Assembly (NCBI GenBank): GCA_051530055.1
Contig: CM121342.1
Coordinates: forward strand, 15,190,001 to 15,254,000
Source of the DNA: Neoechinorhynchus agilis
Lineage: Eukaryota; Acanthocephala
Length of the DNA: 64,000 nt
Reading direction: 5' to 3'
Shown here: positions 48,952 to 61,160 of the stretch, one piece after another
Layout of the letters: the number at the start of each line of letters is the position of its first letter
Position numbering within the stretch: position 1 is the stretch's first letter
The notes under the pieces: generated by a model
Told to the model about the DNA's origin: nothing
What the model saw: the letters and a program-made list of their open reading frames with translations, nothing else
The model's database searches: none
Made by a program: the position numbers and the translations under genes

Positions 48952-50830
48952 AAAAAACCCGCAAAAACTTCATTTCCTCTAAAATTCGATCAGGTGGCAA
49001 CTTAACATGGTGGCGGACCGTCAAGGACCCTCTTGGCCTACGCCACCCGAATCCCTTCCCTAATTTTTCCTCCACTGAATTAAAACAGGTTCTGGATTCC
49101 ATTAATCAGAACCTCTGCCCTGACTCAATTTACAATCACTGCTCAACATCAGTCTCTACAAAATCTTTCACGCCCACACCTGAAACTTTTGTCAACTTGC
49201 CGATACTCTCCTTAGTTTCATCATATAAAGTACTAAAGTATATCATGAAATTACCTAAAAATTCGTCCTCTCAATCCGAAATCCCACTACATGCTCTTCG
49301 CTGCATCATCCCCGAACTTCTCGACCCTCTTACCCACATTATAAACCTCAGCTTTTTATATGGCATCTACCCCTCTTGCTTGAAAACTGCCAAAGTTATA
49401 CTCGTTCCAAAAAAAGGGCATCCTATTTCGGTCGAATCATTCCGCCCAATTTCCATTTTACCCGCTCTTTCAAAATTCATCGAAAAATGTTTATAATCTC
49501 GCCTTCTTTCACTTCTCCACAAAGAGTTATCGCCCCTACAATTTGGCTTCCGACCCAGATTTTCTCCAACCGATGCCCTACTTTGCATTTATGATACGTT
49601 CCTACTTAACCTCGACAATAATCCCTCCCATGTCACCCGTATCATTCAACTTGATTTATCTAAAGCTTTCGACTCAGTGGACCATTCACTCCTTCTCCTG
49701 GCCTGCTCCGATTTTGGTCTCAACTTGTGGCAGATCCGCTGGCTCGAATCTTATCTTCACAATCGCAAAACAATACATTATTCACCAATGTTCTACCTCT
49801 TCTATCATCCTATCCCTCACCAAAGGCTATCTCAAGATACTGTTCTGTCACAACTTCTCTTTAATATTTTTATAAGCAACCTCAAACCTCTCTCCTCTCA
49901 CTCTAAACTCTTCTTATATGCCGACGATATCACCCTCGTCACCCATCCGCCACCCCTCCTCTCCTTCTCCTTAACCTCTAACGAAATCACACACATAAAA
50001 GATTTCTGCAACAATCACAAACTCCACCTGAATTTCTCTAGATGCTTCGAAATGATCTCCTCGCTTGCAAACCCACATTATCCCCTGAGCTTCTAAATGA
50101 CATCCAACGAGTAACCTCCCTAGGAATTCTGGGCATTTAATTGCAGTCAAATTTGAAATTGGACTCGCACATCACTCTCTCCCTCAAGCACAACACCTAT
50201 AAAATTTATCTAATCAAACACCTCCGACATTTAGGAATCCCTTAACCCGATCTCTACAAATTTTACTTCGGCTTTATATTACCATCCCTCGCCTACAGTT
50301 ATCCCGTATTTCGCAACCTTTTCAAATCTCAAATCCGCCGTCGTGAAATTCTTCATAAAAGAGCATCTAAAATTTACACTGCTGACTTCCCCCTTCTCAC
50401 CCAATGCCTTGATGCTATTTTCATAAAACAATCAAAACACCTCTCAACCCTGCCATCACAATTTCTTCCACATACCGCTCCTTTTTCACACGAGCACAAC
50501 ACACCTAATCCTAATTCGTTTCACCCTCCTATATCTCGCACGTTTCTATACCTAAGCTCTTTTTTCATGCTATCCAATCTTCTCGGATATCATAACCTGA
50601 AATGATTCTGAGGAAAGACCAACCTTACAAGCGCTGCTACAAGCAATAAACACCAATTCCCACCAGAACAGACCTTCCAACCCAACCGGATATTCTCAAT
50701 CGAACGGACACATTCTCATCCGAACGAACCGTCCCCGGCTGGATAGTTCCTACCCGAATAGACATCCCTCCGACCAGATATTACCTCCCGAACGGACATC
50801 CCTCGACTGCATATTCCCATATAAACGGTT

Positions 50831-50856
50831 GAGGACCCAAAGGTACATGGATCCTC
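50831..50856 (+). repeat. LINE A 3'-end hairpin motif, occurrence 2
   Basis: GAGGACCC, loop AAAGGTACAT, GGATCCTC. This occurrence lies 156 bp before the next one, so the tail of LINE A copy 2 carries the motif twice, suggesting a second truncated LINE A tail in tandem. Confidence 0.65.
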
Positions 50857-50986
50857 CTAACTTTTTGTATTTTCAACCACCAACCTTCCTAATCTGATTG
50901 GGTATTTTCCCGCCTGACCGGACCTATTATAGACTCCAAAATCAACTGCCACAATTATTTAAAAAAATCAGAACTCTAGTGTTCAT

Positions 50987-51010
50987 GAGGACCCAAAGGT
51001 ACATGGGTTC
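50987..51010 (+). repeat. LINE A 3'-end hairpin motif, occurrence 3
   Basis: GAGGACCC, loop AAAGGTACAT, GGGTTC, followed by TTAATAAAACGTGG at about 51023-51036 as in copy 1. Confidence 0.7.
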
Positions 51011-51075
51011 TATTCTGTTGGCTTTAATAAAACGTGGTATTATTATATGGGTCTACAGTAACTTGTATTTAATTT

Positions 51076-52235
51076 CACACTCGCATAATACCTCTTTTAG
51101 AGATTCTGCACTTAGTAAGAAAACAACAATTTTAAGGGGTGATATTTTTAATACTTTACTAGTCTCATTTAGCAAAATTACCGAAAAGGACAAAAGGAAA
51201 TGTTTTCTTCTCAATGGTAAGTTTAAGAAAAAGAGGAAGAGTATGGGTATTGAGGAGCTTAGAGGTCGTTCAAACTCAGCTCCTACTCTCCTTCGATCTC
51301 CTTTTCTTCATTTATGACTCAGTAGAGTCGAACTCTCAAGCAATTAATTTATCCGTATAACAGTGCAACAGTATGCATGTGAAATAAATAAAAAATAAAC
51401 CCGATTTATCAGAGCAGTTTCGCGACGGTTTATCGTTTACGGATCACGGCCATATTTTCGTATTTTGGTTTTTCAAGGTCTTGCTTCGAGGAACGGCTAA
51501 CACTGCAAGTCGGCGCCAAGCTCGCTTGCCAAGTTCTCTTCTTTCTGTTGAAAATGATGAGAACTCTGCTGGAGTATTTATTATCCTTCTTTGTGATCGG
51601 TTTAAATCGTATCGCAGAAGCAATTGCCCAGCAACAACAACACGACAAAATATTTAAGGTTTTTGTTTAGCCATTTTACGGAACGAACTAAAATTCCTGA
51701 TCGATCACTAAGATTGGATTTTTGTAGTAAATCAAGCAATTGTAAAATTCGAAAAGTTGATTTATATTGATTTATGGTAATGTGATTGCGTATTGCAAAA
51801 ATTCTAAAGCGTCGGAATTTCTATTTGGTTATAAATCTCGTCTTGCATTGTTTTAAGGTAGTTTTGGTTCTTCGACACAACGGGTTTTTACTGAACTCAT
51901 CGCGCTCGCACGCATCAAGGAATAACAAATTAAAACTAGACTTTAAAGAAAATTGACTTTAATACCTTTGTTATAAACCAAAATATATTTTCAGAAATAA
52001 TTGTTGAACATGCACTTTTGACGAAATTTAAAGACGAATACGCTGCGAACCTCCGAAATTGAACATATTTTGTTTGGCGATTAAGAAAATAGAGATTAAT
52101 TTATTAATTTCCTTTCGCAATATTTCGTCCGCCTTGTCGAACTTCTCCGGATTCAACAAAAAGAATTTAACAACAACGAGATTTATTCATCGTATATTTA
52201 GGCGGAGTGAAATCTTATGAAACGGTCAAGTCACG
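51076..52235. other. Spacer without a recognised gene
   Basis: About 1.15 kb. An open frame on the plus strand runs to 51317 (KEDKRK, FKKKRKSMGIEEL) and one on the minus strand lies at 51430-51648; neither shows a domain. No repeat shared with the rest of the window was noticed. Confidence 0.4.
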
Positions 52236-52239
52236 ATAT

Positions 52240-55200
52240 CCATCGCTACAATCGAGGTGCGCAGAAACTCTTCAACTCTCCGGCCCAGGAGAACGGTGGG
52301 GAATCTAGATGTTTGTGGATGGCGTATACAAAGAAAGCCTTACGTTCTGGCGGACGACCTCTCGAGAAAAAACAAGGCCGCGGATACCCCAAGTTTTCCA
52401 TACAGCTTGAACTTGCGAACAATTCATTCCCAGTTTCAACGCTCGTTTAGCCCTTTTGTTACCCACTTTGAGAAGTCTTTTCATTCTATTAATATCGGTT
52501 CTAGGAGAAAGATCGACCGTTAAATATTGCCCTAGAATGCGCAATTTAAGTGGGGTTTTGGAGTTGAGCGCACGGGGATCATTTAGAGGGTTCATTAGAT
52601 TATTAAAAAAGATTTGAACTCTTTTCCAAGGCGACATGAACGAACCTTAAAGATGCATAGCGATTTGGAGAAATTAAGAGAAAGACTCATACGTGGTAAA
52701 ATTGAGTTGAGGTAGTCAATACATTGCTTTATCCGACATTTCAATTTAGTCGTCCGCGTAACGGGTGAGCGAAGCACGAATATTGCAGTTTTTAATAATA
52801 CATTAAGACGCTATTAGAAAAAGAATTGGGGAAAGTGGCGATCCTTGAGGAACACGTGTAAGCGGGTAGAAAATCGATTTCGAAGCGCCGTCTTCGTAAT
52901 AAAAAGACTCTGTAAAAAGAATATTAAAAATTCGAGAAATTAAATTATGAGGAACGTTAAAGAACTCCAGCATATTGATTATAAAGGACAAAGAAATCTT
53001 GTCAAAAGCCTGAGATAAATCAACGGTTAAAATGGCTCTTATAGGTAGAGTGGAGTTTGAAAAGCAGCATAGATATCAGCTAGTGCAGAGTGAACTGATT
53101 TCCCTTTTTGAAACACATGGTAATTGGACGAGATAATGTTATGCTCATTTATAAAGGATCTCAAACGAAGCGCTTAGGCTCGTTTGTAAATGGTGACAAA
53201 AGGATTCTGTAGAGAAATCGGGCGAAGATCTTTTGGCAGAGTGACCGACTTTTTCCCATTTTTGATAAGAAAAATACGCCGTGCCACGACAATCTCTCGC
53301 CAAGCATAAGGAGAGCAACTAAGCATTAGTTTGGCCAAATTAACGATGCAGTCGTGTGGGAGTAATGTAAAATTTTTGGTGCCAGAGCTGGAGTTTGAGG
53401 ATGCCGATTTCGGATTGCTCGACCAAACCTTGAGAATGTCATCCAGTGTCAAATCGCCCCGGTTGGCGAAAATTCTCCGAAAAATTATTGTTGGCATATC
53501 CTTGATAGAGCCCGAAGAATGAAATTCAAGGATGGCTTTCAAAATATCATCTAAAGTCGACGTTTTCATCCAACCGGAAATTCTCGATTTCCAGTGTATG
53601 TTGTTCTTCCTTTGAAAAGTGTACCACCATTTTGAGGAGAAGGGCTTCAAGTTGGCAAGCAGATCTGCTCTTTGTTGTGTCTGCTGCCTACATCGAGCTG
53701 CCCAGTAATGACTGGACAAAATTTTGGTAAGAAGTACGTCTCCAGAACGTTTCGAGAGAAAATACTGGCGTCCAAGAAACCGAAGAGATCGACTTTCATA
53801 TGGACGAGAGAAAAACCTCACCATACGAAATAGAAAGATATTGGCTAATGTATTAAGGGCGTTGTTAACATATGGTAAAGTGTACGACGGATCATTTCGG
53901 CAGGAGGTGAGAGATAAAAGATTTTGGCTAGCTAGGCGGAAAAAGGTAACATTGAGCGGGACCGAATGACCAGATTAGGATACCATGACCTAAAAGGTCA
54001 AAAAGAGACACCTGACGATCAGATTGAATGGAAAATTCAGATCACCAATGTGGGAGTTAACGAGGATTGAAAAATTGAAATAAGACCCTGTGATGCGGGA
54101 CTGAATGGGGGGAGTAATAAAAGAGATGAATGTTGAGCTGTTCAGATGAGTTAGATAATTATAGAGTTGGTCCTGAGTATAAATACTTTTCGTTTCCTGC
54201 AGAAAGATGATCGAAATGTCCGGTATGACGTGAGTTAGCCTGGCAAAATTAGTCGCCCCACCACAATTCCACTGTAACACCCGTCTTCGAATCATCAGAG
54301 ATTTCTGGCGTTTGCATTGGATATGAGGGCCGCTGTTCCATCGTTGATAAGCAAGGTTTGAGCTTTAATGATCCTATTGACAAGATCTGTATAAGATTCC
54401 TCAAAATCCACGAACCCATCCTCGCTTTTAGACCGGTCTAAAACAGAGCCATCGTTGGATTTTTTGGCGCTCGAGATTTAATATCAGTCGGATTGGCTCT
54501 TTTAAGCTTCGCTGCATTTTGTTGGGAACAACTAGATGAAATTATATCGGGGAAATTCACTAGATTACGCTAAGGGCGCACACCTTTCTCTCCAAGGTTG
54601 TGATAGCCTCAATGAAGCGAGCCTGCATAACGGTGAGCAATTTGTTGCAGGCCCCTCCAATCGCCGTTCCAAATGCTCTATGGTCACCAGTTGTTATGAA
54701 TCCGTGCATTGAGCGACAGTAGCGTCCGAGCTCTTGACTTTACGAGTCGAAGGAGTAGCAATAGGAGTCGCTGAGACATTAGGTTGGCGCACTTAACGGG
54801 TGCTTGGGTAGCGTTCGTTTTTCCTTTTTGGGCCCAAGACCAATACTTCTTGAATTCTGGGCATTCTTTATCTAAAACAGAATGTTGTCCGTTGCAGTTG
54901 GCACAGCGCTTGATTGTCTTATTTGGGTAATTCTGGGATGACAATCGATCTTTTTCACACCGTAGTTTACAAAGGTCATTTGGAACTTCTGCCGATATGC
55001 ACCTTTGCGCGAATCGAATCTCTCATTGAGTTCTATAGAACACCAATCAATAAGATAACCCTTCCAATATTTCTGATACTAGCATTGTACAGTTCTCTCA
55101 AGATGATCCGAATGCGATCAGAAAGTCACGGACGAATGTTTCGGAATGAACGCGCAAAGGGAGTAATGCTTTGATTGTAAATCACGTCTTTCGGCATTAT

Positions 55201-55440
55201 TGGGTTTGACTTGATATTTAGGATGTGAGGCCATCTTTTGATCGGGTATACTAAATATCCATACTGAGAATCATTTGAAGATGTCGACTGTTGAAAGACA
55301 TTTGAGTCCTCCAACAGGAGCTTTGAGTTTGATGAGGGTTTCGCAAGCAGTTTCGTTCGTAAAGCTGAGGCTAAGGGCAACCTCAGGACATTGGGTAGTC
55401 GTTTGCTATCCTCCGCTGCAACGCTAGGTTGCGAATACAT
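52240..55440 (-). mobile_element. LINE B copy 1, two-ORF jockey-type element, broken
   Basis: Read on the minus strand it has the order of a two-ORF non-LTR retrotransposon. The ORF1 region (about 55440-54310) contains a CCHC-type knuckle, CANCNGQHSVLDKECPEFKK, near 54900-54840, typical of jockey-superfamily ORF1 proteins. ORF2 opens at 54295 with the start of an endonuclease (RRVLQWNCGGATNF, IIFLQETKS), but most of the endonuclease is missing. RT follows: DLRPISLQNPF near 53210, VPQGSPLSPILF near 52850, RYADD near 52765, and a C-terminal RGLVFSREVVR near 52370. Several stops and frame changes interrupt ORF2. The C-terminal part is homologous to the plus-strand element at 57234-58260. Confidence 0.82.
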
Positions 55441-55727
55441 TTTGCAAACAGCGTGTATGTTACATCCAGGTTCTGGTAATACCCAGAAACTGAATTTGAA
55501 CCGTAAATTTATGACTCAAAAAATTCTACGAATTAAAAAAAATTGTTGAATAAGAATTTATTCAGCATAGCGGATGGCATTCCATCTATCGCATATCGAT
55601 CCGCGCGCGTTGCACCACATATCGATCACCGCCCGGAGGACTAAATAAATGACCACAGTGTGTGCAAAGATATGACATTTAAGTTTGAATAAAACACTAT
55701 AACAATAATTGACTGAAGAAGTCCAGT
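55441..55727. other. Spacer between LINE B and the Penelope-like fragment
   Basis: About 290 bp. There is a minus-strand open frame at 55558-55752 without a recognised domain. Part may be the 5' UTR of LINE B or the body of the following Penelope-like piece. Confidence 0.3.
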
Positions 55728-56030
55728 GTGATTGGAGGAAATATTTCAACAACTCAGCACAAGGTGGATTTTGAAAAGGCGAGATTCATAACCAGCGAAC
55801 CGGATCTGAGAAGAAGACTGATTCTTGAGGCCATTCACATCCGGGGAAATCCAACGATGGAAGGCAACAAATCAAACTTCACTCTGGTGCTTCCAAAGTT
55901 GCGTAGCATGACGAACAAATTAGTTGGCAACAAACCGCAAGAGGTGTGTGCGGAGCAAACCCGCGGATCTGAGCTGCATCCAGAAATGACCGGCTGTGCA
56001 TGCTGTTTATGTCATCTCCATTTTAGATAG
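55728..56030 (+). mobile_element. Penelope-like element fragment (tail after GIY-YIG)
   Basis: An open frame with HKVDFEKARFITSEPDLR, RRLILEAIHIRGNPT and a following Asn-rich stretch. This matches the segment at the very end of the GIY-YIG endonuclease of Penelope-like retroelements, where H.IDF..AR.L..E...R...EA.FI is common. Nothing upstream gives the RT or the GIY and YIG strands, so it is a short 5'-truncated piece. A phage-type or DIRS-type relative is an alternative. Confidence 0.5.
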
Positions 56031-57233
56031 CGACTAAAGAGGCAAGGAAAACCTTGCGAAATATTTCTCAAATAAAAAAATGAGTAACGACAACACCGGG
56101 GACTGGATTCGCCAACGTACAATTTCAATTAAAGTGATTGTTTGATATATATAATTTTTCCTGTGCACCGTAGAATGCGATGTGATTGAAATTTTGAGAT
56201 GTCATCCATGAAGAACAGAGCATCATTAAAGAATCTTCAGATGTTGCATCAATAATTCCGAACGGAGATTTGATAAAGTTATGCAAGAAAACGTTTCTTA
56301 ACTGTGTTGATTTTTGAAAATCATTCGATTCAATCAGTATTGTGATATTCATTATTTCTCGTGCAAAAGTCTCGACAGCGCGTCCGCAATGTTTTGGAGA
56401 CGTATCGATTGGAATAATGCATTAAAAAGTTTAATCTTTTATTTCAAATTATAATCAACATCAATCACAAACGAATTATTTTTCCTTCGCAACTCATCAA
56501 AGAGAACATAATTTCGTTCCGCGGAATACAATCGATTTGGGCATTACGATCAAACTCCTCAGAAGCGACAAGGCGATCGCTTCATAGTACTTCCAAACGG
56601 CTTCAAATTTCTTACGATCAGGATATAACAGATTTCTCGGGGCTGACAAATGATTTCTGAAATTAAAAACCATGTCCCATCGCAAAACTAAAGATCAAAA
56701 ATCATCTCTAAACCCACGCTGGCATGGATTGCGATATAAGTTTTGAACCGTTAGACCGTGAGTTCAGTTCTAATACACTCGCATCGCATGAATTTTCGTC
56801 CTCACCCACTGCATTCATGTAAACGATGCTCCAGTCCTTTATACCGTCCAGAACATAATAAAGATTTATACTTGTAAGAATTCTTCACAATTTAAGTATA
56901 AACTTCAACTTTAAACAACAACGTCTCTATATCCTTCCCAGAGCACATAATCGCGGACGCCAATGGCGCAAATGGAGTTCAAATTATATTGGTCCTCGTC
57001 TATCTTAAACCTAATCTTACCGAACTGCTTTATCCGAAGTTTACTCCCACATCGGTCAAAGTTAAGAGAAGGGTCCGTAAGACTTTCTTTGAGAATGAAA
57101 AATCTCTCGACCTTTTCTGTTTTTTCTTTTCGTGAAAAATACTATTCTTGTTTATGTAACTATAAATATTTGGAAGATTTTATTGATTTTTGTTATTCGT
57201 ATGCTTAGCATCGTCTATTGACAGAATTAATGT
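56031..57233. other. Spacer with a possible gypsy scrap
   Basis: About 1.2 kb of AT-rich DNA. On the minus strand near 56350-56410 a short peptide includes NIADALSRLLHE, a phrase typical of the end of the RNase H region in Ty3/gypsy elements; if real it is a tiny broken fossil. A minus-strand open frame at 56497-56685 is unrecognised. Nothing else is seen. Confidence 0.35.
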
Positions 57234-58260
57234 TTGTTTCGCAACCAAGTGTTGCGGCGGAGGGTGGCAAATGGCCACCCAATACTCAAAATCAAATCCT
57301 TTGGGGTCAGAGATAAATATGGCAAAGCGAATATTTCTCCTAAAGCAAAAGCGCCCCGCTTGATGTCCATCCTATCTCCATCCAAAACTCTATGGTATCT
57401 ATTTACGAGAGATCTCTCGCCAGTTCAATTCTTAATTTTGCTGTCGAACATGATTGCATAGATCCTAGATGCCACGGGTTTTTGCCCGGAAAATCGGTTC
57501 ACACCGCAGTTGGGCAGATTATTTACAATTTTAAAAACGGCAAAAATGCAATGAAAGTTTTAATAGCCTTTGACATTTCTAAGGCGTTTAATAACATCGA
57601 TATCTATCTTGAAGTCGAAATTTTTCTATTTTCAAGACGATCACTCTAAAACCTTTTATTTTCCGACCAAAGGAGGCCCTCAAGGATCTCCTTTTTCACC
57701 CATTCTTTTATGTCTAGCCACACAATTTATAGTTCAGAATTGCAGAGTTTGCAGGGGAATTACTCTATATGCTGATGATATGACCGCTGTTATAAGTGAG
57801 TCTAGCTACATCTCAGGTAGGATAAGTCTTCTATCTTTACTTAAATTTTTACACCATGTTTTACCTCAAATGGGACCAGATCTCAATCCCAGAAAAACTA
57901 AATTTATTTTAAAGTCACACTCGACGATTTGTAAACGCAAAATCCGAGAATTCTATAGAGATTATTAAAATCTTGATGATGTTTTAGTTAATAAAAAATA
58001 TACATTTTAGGATATTATTTTACAACCAATTTGAACACTAAGGCCCATCTTGGTAAATTTAAAAAGCTTTTAAAGGCAGCACAGGCTAAAGCTCGACGTC
58101 TTAATAAGCTAGCTATAAAGAATAAAGTGATCAAAACCATTTGGAATTGTTGGGCAGTATCTGGCCTGGTTTTCCATTCCAGAGGCCGTCCTCTCGAACA
58201 GCGCAAAGAATTCATTCGCACCTTTCTTATTGTTCTGAGCAAACTCCCCTATCCCTAGGC
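57234..58260 (+). mobile_element. LINE B copy 2, RT portion, broken
   Basis: Plus-strand pieces of the same RT type as 52240-55440: FLPGKSVHTAVGQIIYNF, IAFDISKAFNNID, GGPQGSPFSPILLCLATQF, ITLYADDMTAVI (catalytic YADD), GPDLNPRKTKF, and a C-terminal KFKKLLKAAQAKARRLNKLA, TIWNCWAVSGLVFHSRGRP, which aligns with RMKRLLKVGNKRAKRALKL and VWKTWGIRGLVFSREVVR of copy 1. Frame changes occur between blocks. It is 5'-truncated, with no endonuclease or ORF1. Confidence 0.82.
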
Positions 58261-58479
58261 ACATACAAATGACTGGGCCGAGAAAGCACATCGCTGGTGT
58301 CAAATGGACGAGTAGAGAGATAAAATAGTGTATGGATATTATTGCCGATCTTTATCCATCGTTAACACTATGGTCCTTCTCTCGGATAAATTTTTTATTG
58401 ACAGAATAGAATATTTTTGCGAGCAACAGATAAACACTTGAAACTCTAAAAATGCAGAGGGACTGATTGAGAAAAAATG

Positions 58480-58650
58480 TCAAATGATCATTTAAGGGTT
58501 CCCGAACGAATATCCCCCGACCTCACCAAATCCGCATTCCAAAGTTTCAATCCGATATTGTTTATCGCTCAAATAACCATCAAAAACAATGCCATAATGA
58601 GGACCCAAAGTACATGGTTCCAATTCTTATCTAACAAACGTGTCCGACAT
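58480..58650 (+). mobile_element. LINE A 3'-end scrap
   Basis: Contains CCCGAACGAATATCCCCCGAC, similar to the 3' UTR repeats of LINE A (50700-50830), then the hairpin motif at 58599-58621 (GAGGACCC, AAAGTACAT, GGTTCC) and AACAAACGTG near 58635. A heavily 5'-truncated insertion is likely. Confidence 0.6.
58599..58621 (+). repeat. LINE A 3'-end hairpin motif, occurrence 4
   Basis: GAGGACCC, loop AAAGTACAT (one base shorter), GGTTCC. The stem is kept through a G-U pair. Confidence 0.6.
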
Positions 58651-58789
58651 AACTGTTTTATTGTTTTTAAAGAACTCACTCTTTACACACACTGTGGTCA
58701 TTTTTGTAGCCTTCACGGGCGCCGATCTATATGTGGCGCAACGTGCGCGGATCGATATTTGGTGCAAATCATATACATCACCTTTTCTA

Positions 58790-59277
58790 GACACAAGGAT
58801 GAGCTGGAAAAATTAGACGAGACGGTGAAAGCCTCCCTCGACAAAATTTTAAATACTCAGCTGCAGGATGAAACCTGGCGTCAAGCATCCTTGTCGGTGT
58901 CGTCCGCCGGTTTGGGTATCCGAAAAACAGCCGATATTTCTCTGTCAGCTTGTTTGGGATCGCAAGAAGCAAGTCGGAAAATAGTTCAATGTGCTCTTGG
59001 CGAGAATTACACTTTGGACTTTGGTGTGGAGATTCATACAGCGAGCAGGTCCCCGTCAATGGTTGCAAACAATCAGTTTGGGACTCACCCCTGGTAGCGA
59101 GAATTCATAACTCTTTAATTTCAGATTCACATGACCTAATTAACCAAACTTGATTGATGGCAGTCTCTACAAGAGAATCGGTTGCTCGACTCAATGTTAT
59201 CCCGATCGCTTCCGTGGGTACCCTTCTCTACGACGAGACTGTAAGGATTGCAGTGTCCCTGAGACTTGGGGTGTCCT
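58790..59277 (+). mobile_element. LINE C fragment, left of the gypsy fossil
   Basis: Encodes HKDELEKLDETVKASLDKI, LQDETWRQASLSVSSAGLG, IRKTADISLSA, DSPLVARIHNSLISDSHDL, AVSTRESVARL, IPIASVGTLLYDETVRIAV and SLRLGV. These correspond in order to the LINE C pieces at 45826 (SWRQATLPTLSGGSGLRQTKDVALPA) and 44830. The frame is broken near 59095 and 59150. Bases from 59039 on are repeated at 61161. Confidence 0.78.
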
Positions 59278-61160
59278 TTAATCGTCGAATCGCGTCTGTC
59301 TCTTTGTGCGCAAAGAAGAACCTGATGTTCTCAGTAATTAAAGGTTGAATTTTATACGAATAATTCGAAATCCATCGACTGTAATAGGCGAAGAAGCCTA
59401 ATAATTGCTTGAGCATTCTTGGATTCGACTTAATTGGAATCTCTTCCAAGGCTTTCAGTCGCGTTGGATCCGGACATAGGTAGCCATTGCATATCTCGTA
59501 ACCAAGTACTTGAATCTTCTCTTGACAAAAAAGACACTTTTTCATGTTCAGCTTCAATTTCCGACTCGAGACGGCCTCCTCTAATCGCCGCAAATTCCGG
59601 TCATGTTCGTCTCGTGTTCTACCATAAAACTATGACGTCATCCAAGTAAGCGTAAGTCTGTTTTAAGCCACCAGCATATATCATGTTGTCCATAAACCTT
59701 TAAAATGCCGCTACAGCATTAGTCACGCCCATAGAAATCTTGGTGAATCGACATAACCGCCCATCCGCTTCAAAAGCGGTGTAATTCCTCTCTGTCGGAA
59801 GTATGGGCACTTGATAGTATGCTTCCTTAAGATCGACACAGCTGTAGAATCTATTTTTGTCAACTTCGGTAGCTACATCGTTCAACCGCGAAAGAGGATA
59901 AGCGTCGAGATATGTGTAACGGTTGATCGTTTGCGAAAAATCGACAACAAACCGCTTTTTACCAATTCCTTTCCTGAATACGACCACTTGAGCACGCCAC
60001 GGGGAAATAGCTGGTTCAATTGCACCTTCCTCCAGCATTCGTTTTATCTCGGATTGGATGAATAAACGATCTTCACTAGAGTATTTTCTTGATTTAGTGA
60101 CGATTGAGGTGCATTCCTCAGACAGGTTGTAAATAAGAGAGGGACATAAGGCGTATCGTTTATTGCGGAAAGTGACAACTCTAAGGGGACATGCTCGCCG
60201 CGCGCTTTTAGCTTGATTTCGGAGTGCGATTTGACGAATGGCAACCCAAGAATCGCCTCAGTACATAATTGCTTTAGTATGTAAAACTCGACGGCCTCGT
60301 AAATCCGGCAACCAAATCGTATATCGAGCGAACATTTCCTATGCACTTCCTGATACGATTTCCCAGCGGCCAATGAGACAGTCAGTTTGACGGGTTCATA
60401 GCTTACCTTGAGTTTGTTCGCAATTTCGGAGTCCAGGAAATTCAGGACACTTTCAGTGACCATCGACACTACGACAGACCGGTCCAGTATCCTGATTGTC
60501 ACTTTCATGTGAGAGCTGAGACGATTATCGCACGTGTTTGAAGCAAGGAATATAGCCGATGCGTTGCTTTTCGAGCGCGTTTTACGCATTCTGGCGAAGT
60601 GTCTGATTTTACGACACGAACGACACTCGGGCCCTGTGGCGAAACATTTCGCTCTAGGATGTCTAGGCCCTCCACAAAAGAAGCAAGAATTAGTTTTGTC
60701 GCTTTTGTGATATCGTTGGTAACTGCTTATCCTCTTCGTTCCGACCATGCCACACGCACTCACTTCCGGCCCAGTATCCTCGGAACGCCCATGAGAGTGA
60801 CCATCAATATCGTTCCAATCCTTCGATCGCTCTTCGCATTGTTTTGGCAATCTCGATGGCCCTTTCTAAGTTCAGTGATCCTTCCTAGAGTAGCCTCTGA
60901 CGAATTGTATCAGAAAGTATTCCAGAAATAAACGAATCTCTTATGAAGTCTGCTTTTGCTTGCTTCGCGCTGACTGCCTTGAACTTACAATCCTTTGCGA
61001 GTGTCCACAGGCTTTGAATGTATTGGTTCAAATCTTCGTGTACAGACTGTTTCCTGCGAGCGAGCAAGTGTCGCGACAAGACCTCATTAGAGTTTTGGAT
61101 GTAGAGACTATCGAGAGTCGCCATAGCATCATCGAACGTAACAGCTTCTTCGGTTAGTTC
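59278..61160 (-). mobile_element. Ty3/gypsy retroelement fossil, internal part, broken
   Basis: A virus-like LTR-retrotransposon fossil on the minus strand, about 1.9 kb. Parts recognised, in element order: a gag region (about 61.16-60.9 kb), a zinc-knuckle region (near 60.65-60.7 kb), an aspartic-protease-like region (about 60.5-60.2 kb) and part of the reverse transcriptase (about 60.04-59.3 kb) of Ty3/gypsy type. No long terminal repeats, RNase H or integrase are recognised. The element is broken, with several breaks besides the missing ends. With no LTR pair its age cannot be estimated. Both ends abut LINE C sequence. Confidence 0.85.

Larger units (their letters stand above)
47978..51075 (+). 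mobile_element. LINE A copy 2 (jockey/CR1-like), longer but broken
   Basis: A longer copy of the element at 8813. It begins with a post-endonuclease linker (FPVWDKRDRHIQNFIKLFN; NRDPPWITPILK), is interrupted by a terminal-inverted-repeat element (48561-48951), then resumes: LTWWRTVKDPLGL, FSSTELKQVLDSINQNLC, RCIIPELLDPLTHIINLSF, SFRPISILPALSKFIEKCL (RT block 1), LPLQFGFRP, LDLSKAFDSVDHSLLLLACSD, LFNIFISNLKPL, LYADDITLV (catalytic YADD) and DFCNNHKLHLNFS. Several frame changes separate these blocks. The 3' UTR (50640-50830) carries degenerate direct repeats built on CGAACGGACATCCC, then hairpins at 50831 and 50987 and AATAAAACGTG near 51030. No endonuclease domain is seen. Confidence 0.87.

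Noticed and set aside
10777-51010. Spliced-leader RNA genes
   Set aside because: The loop resembles a splice donor, but no Sm site or tandem gene arrangement is seen and the motif always sits in LINE A tails.
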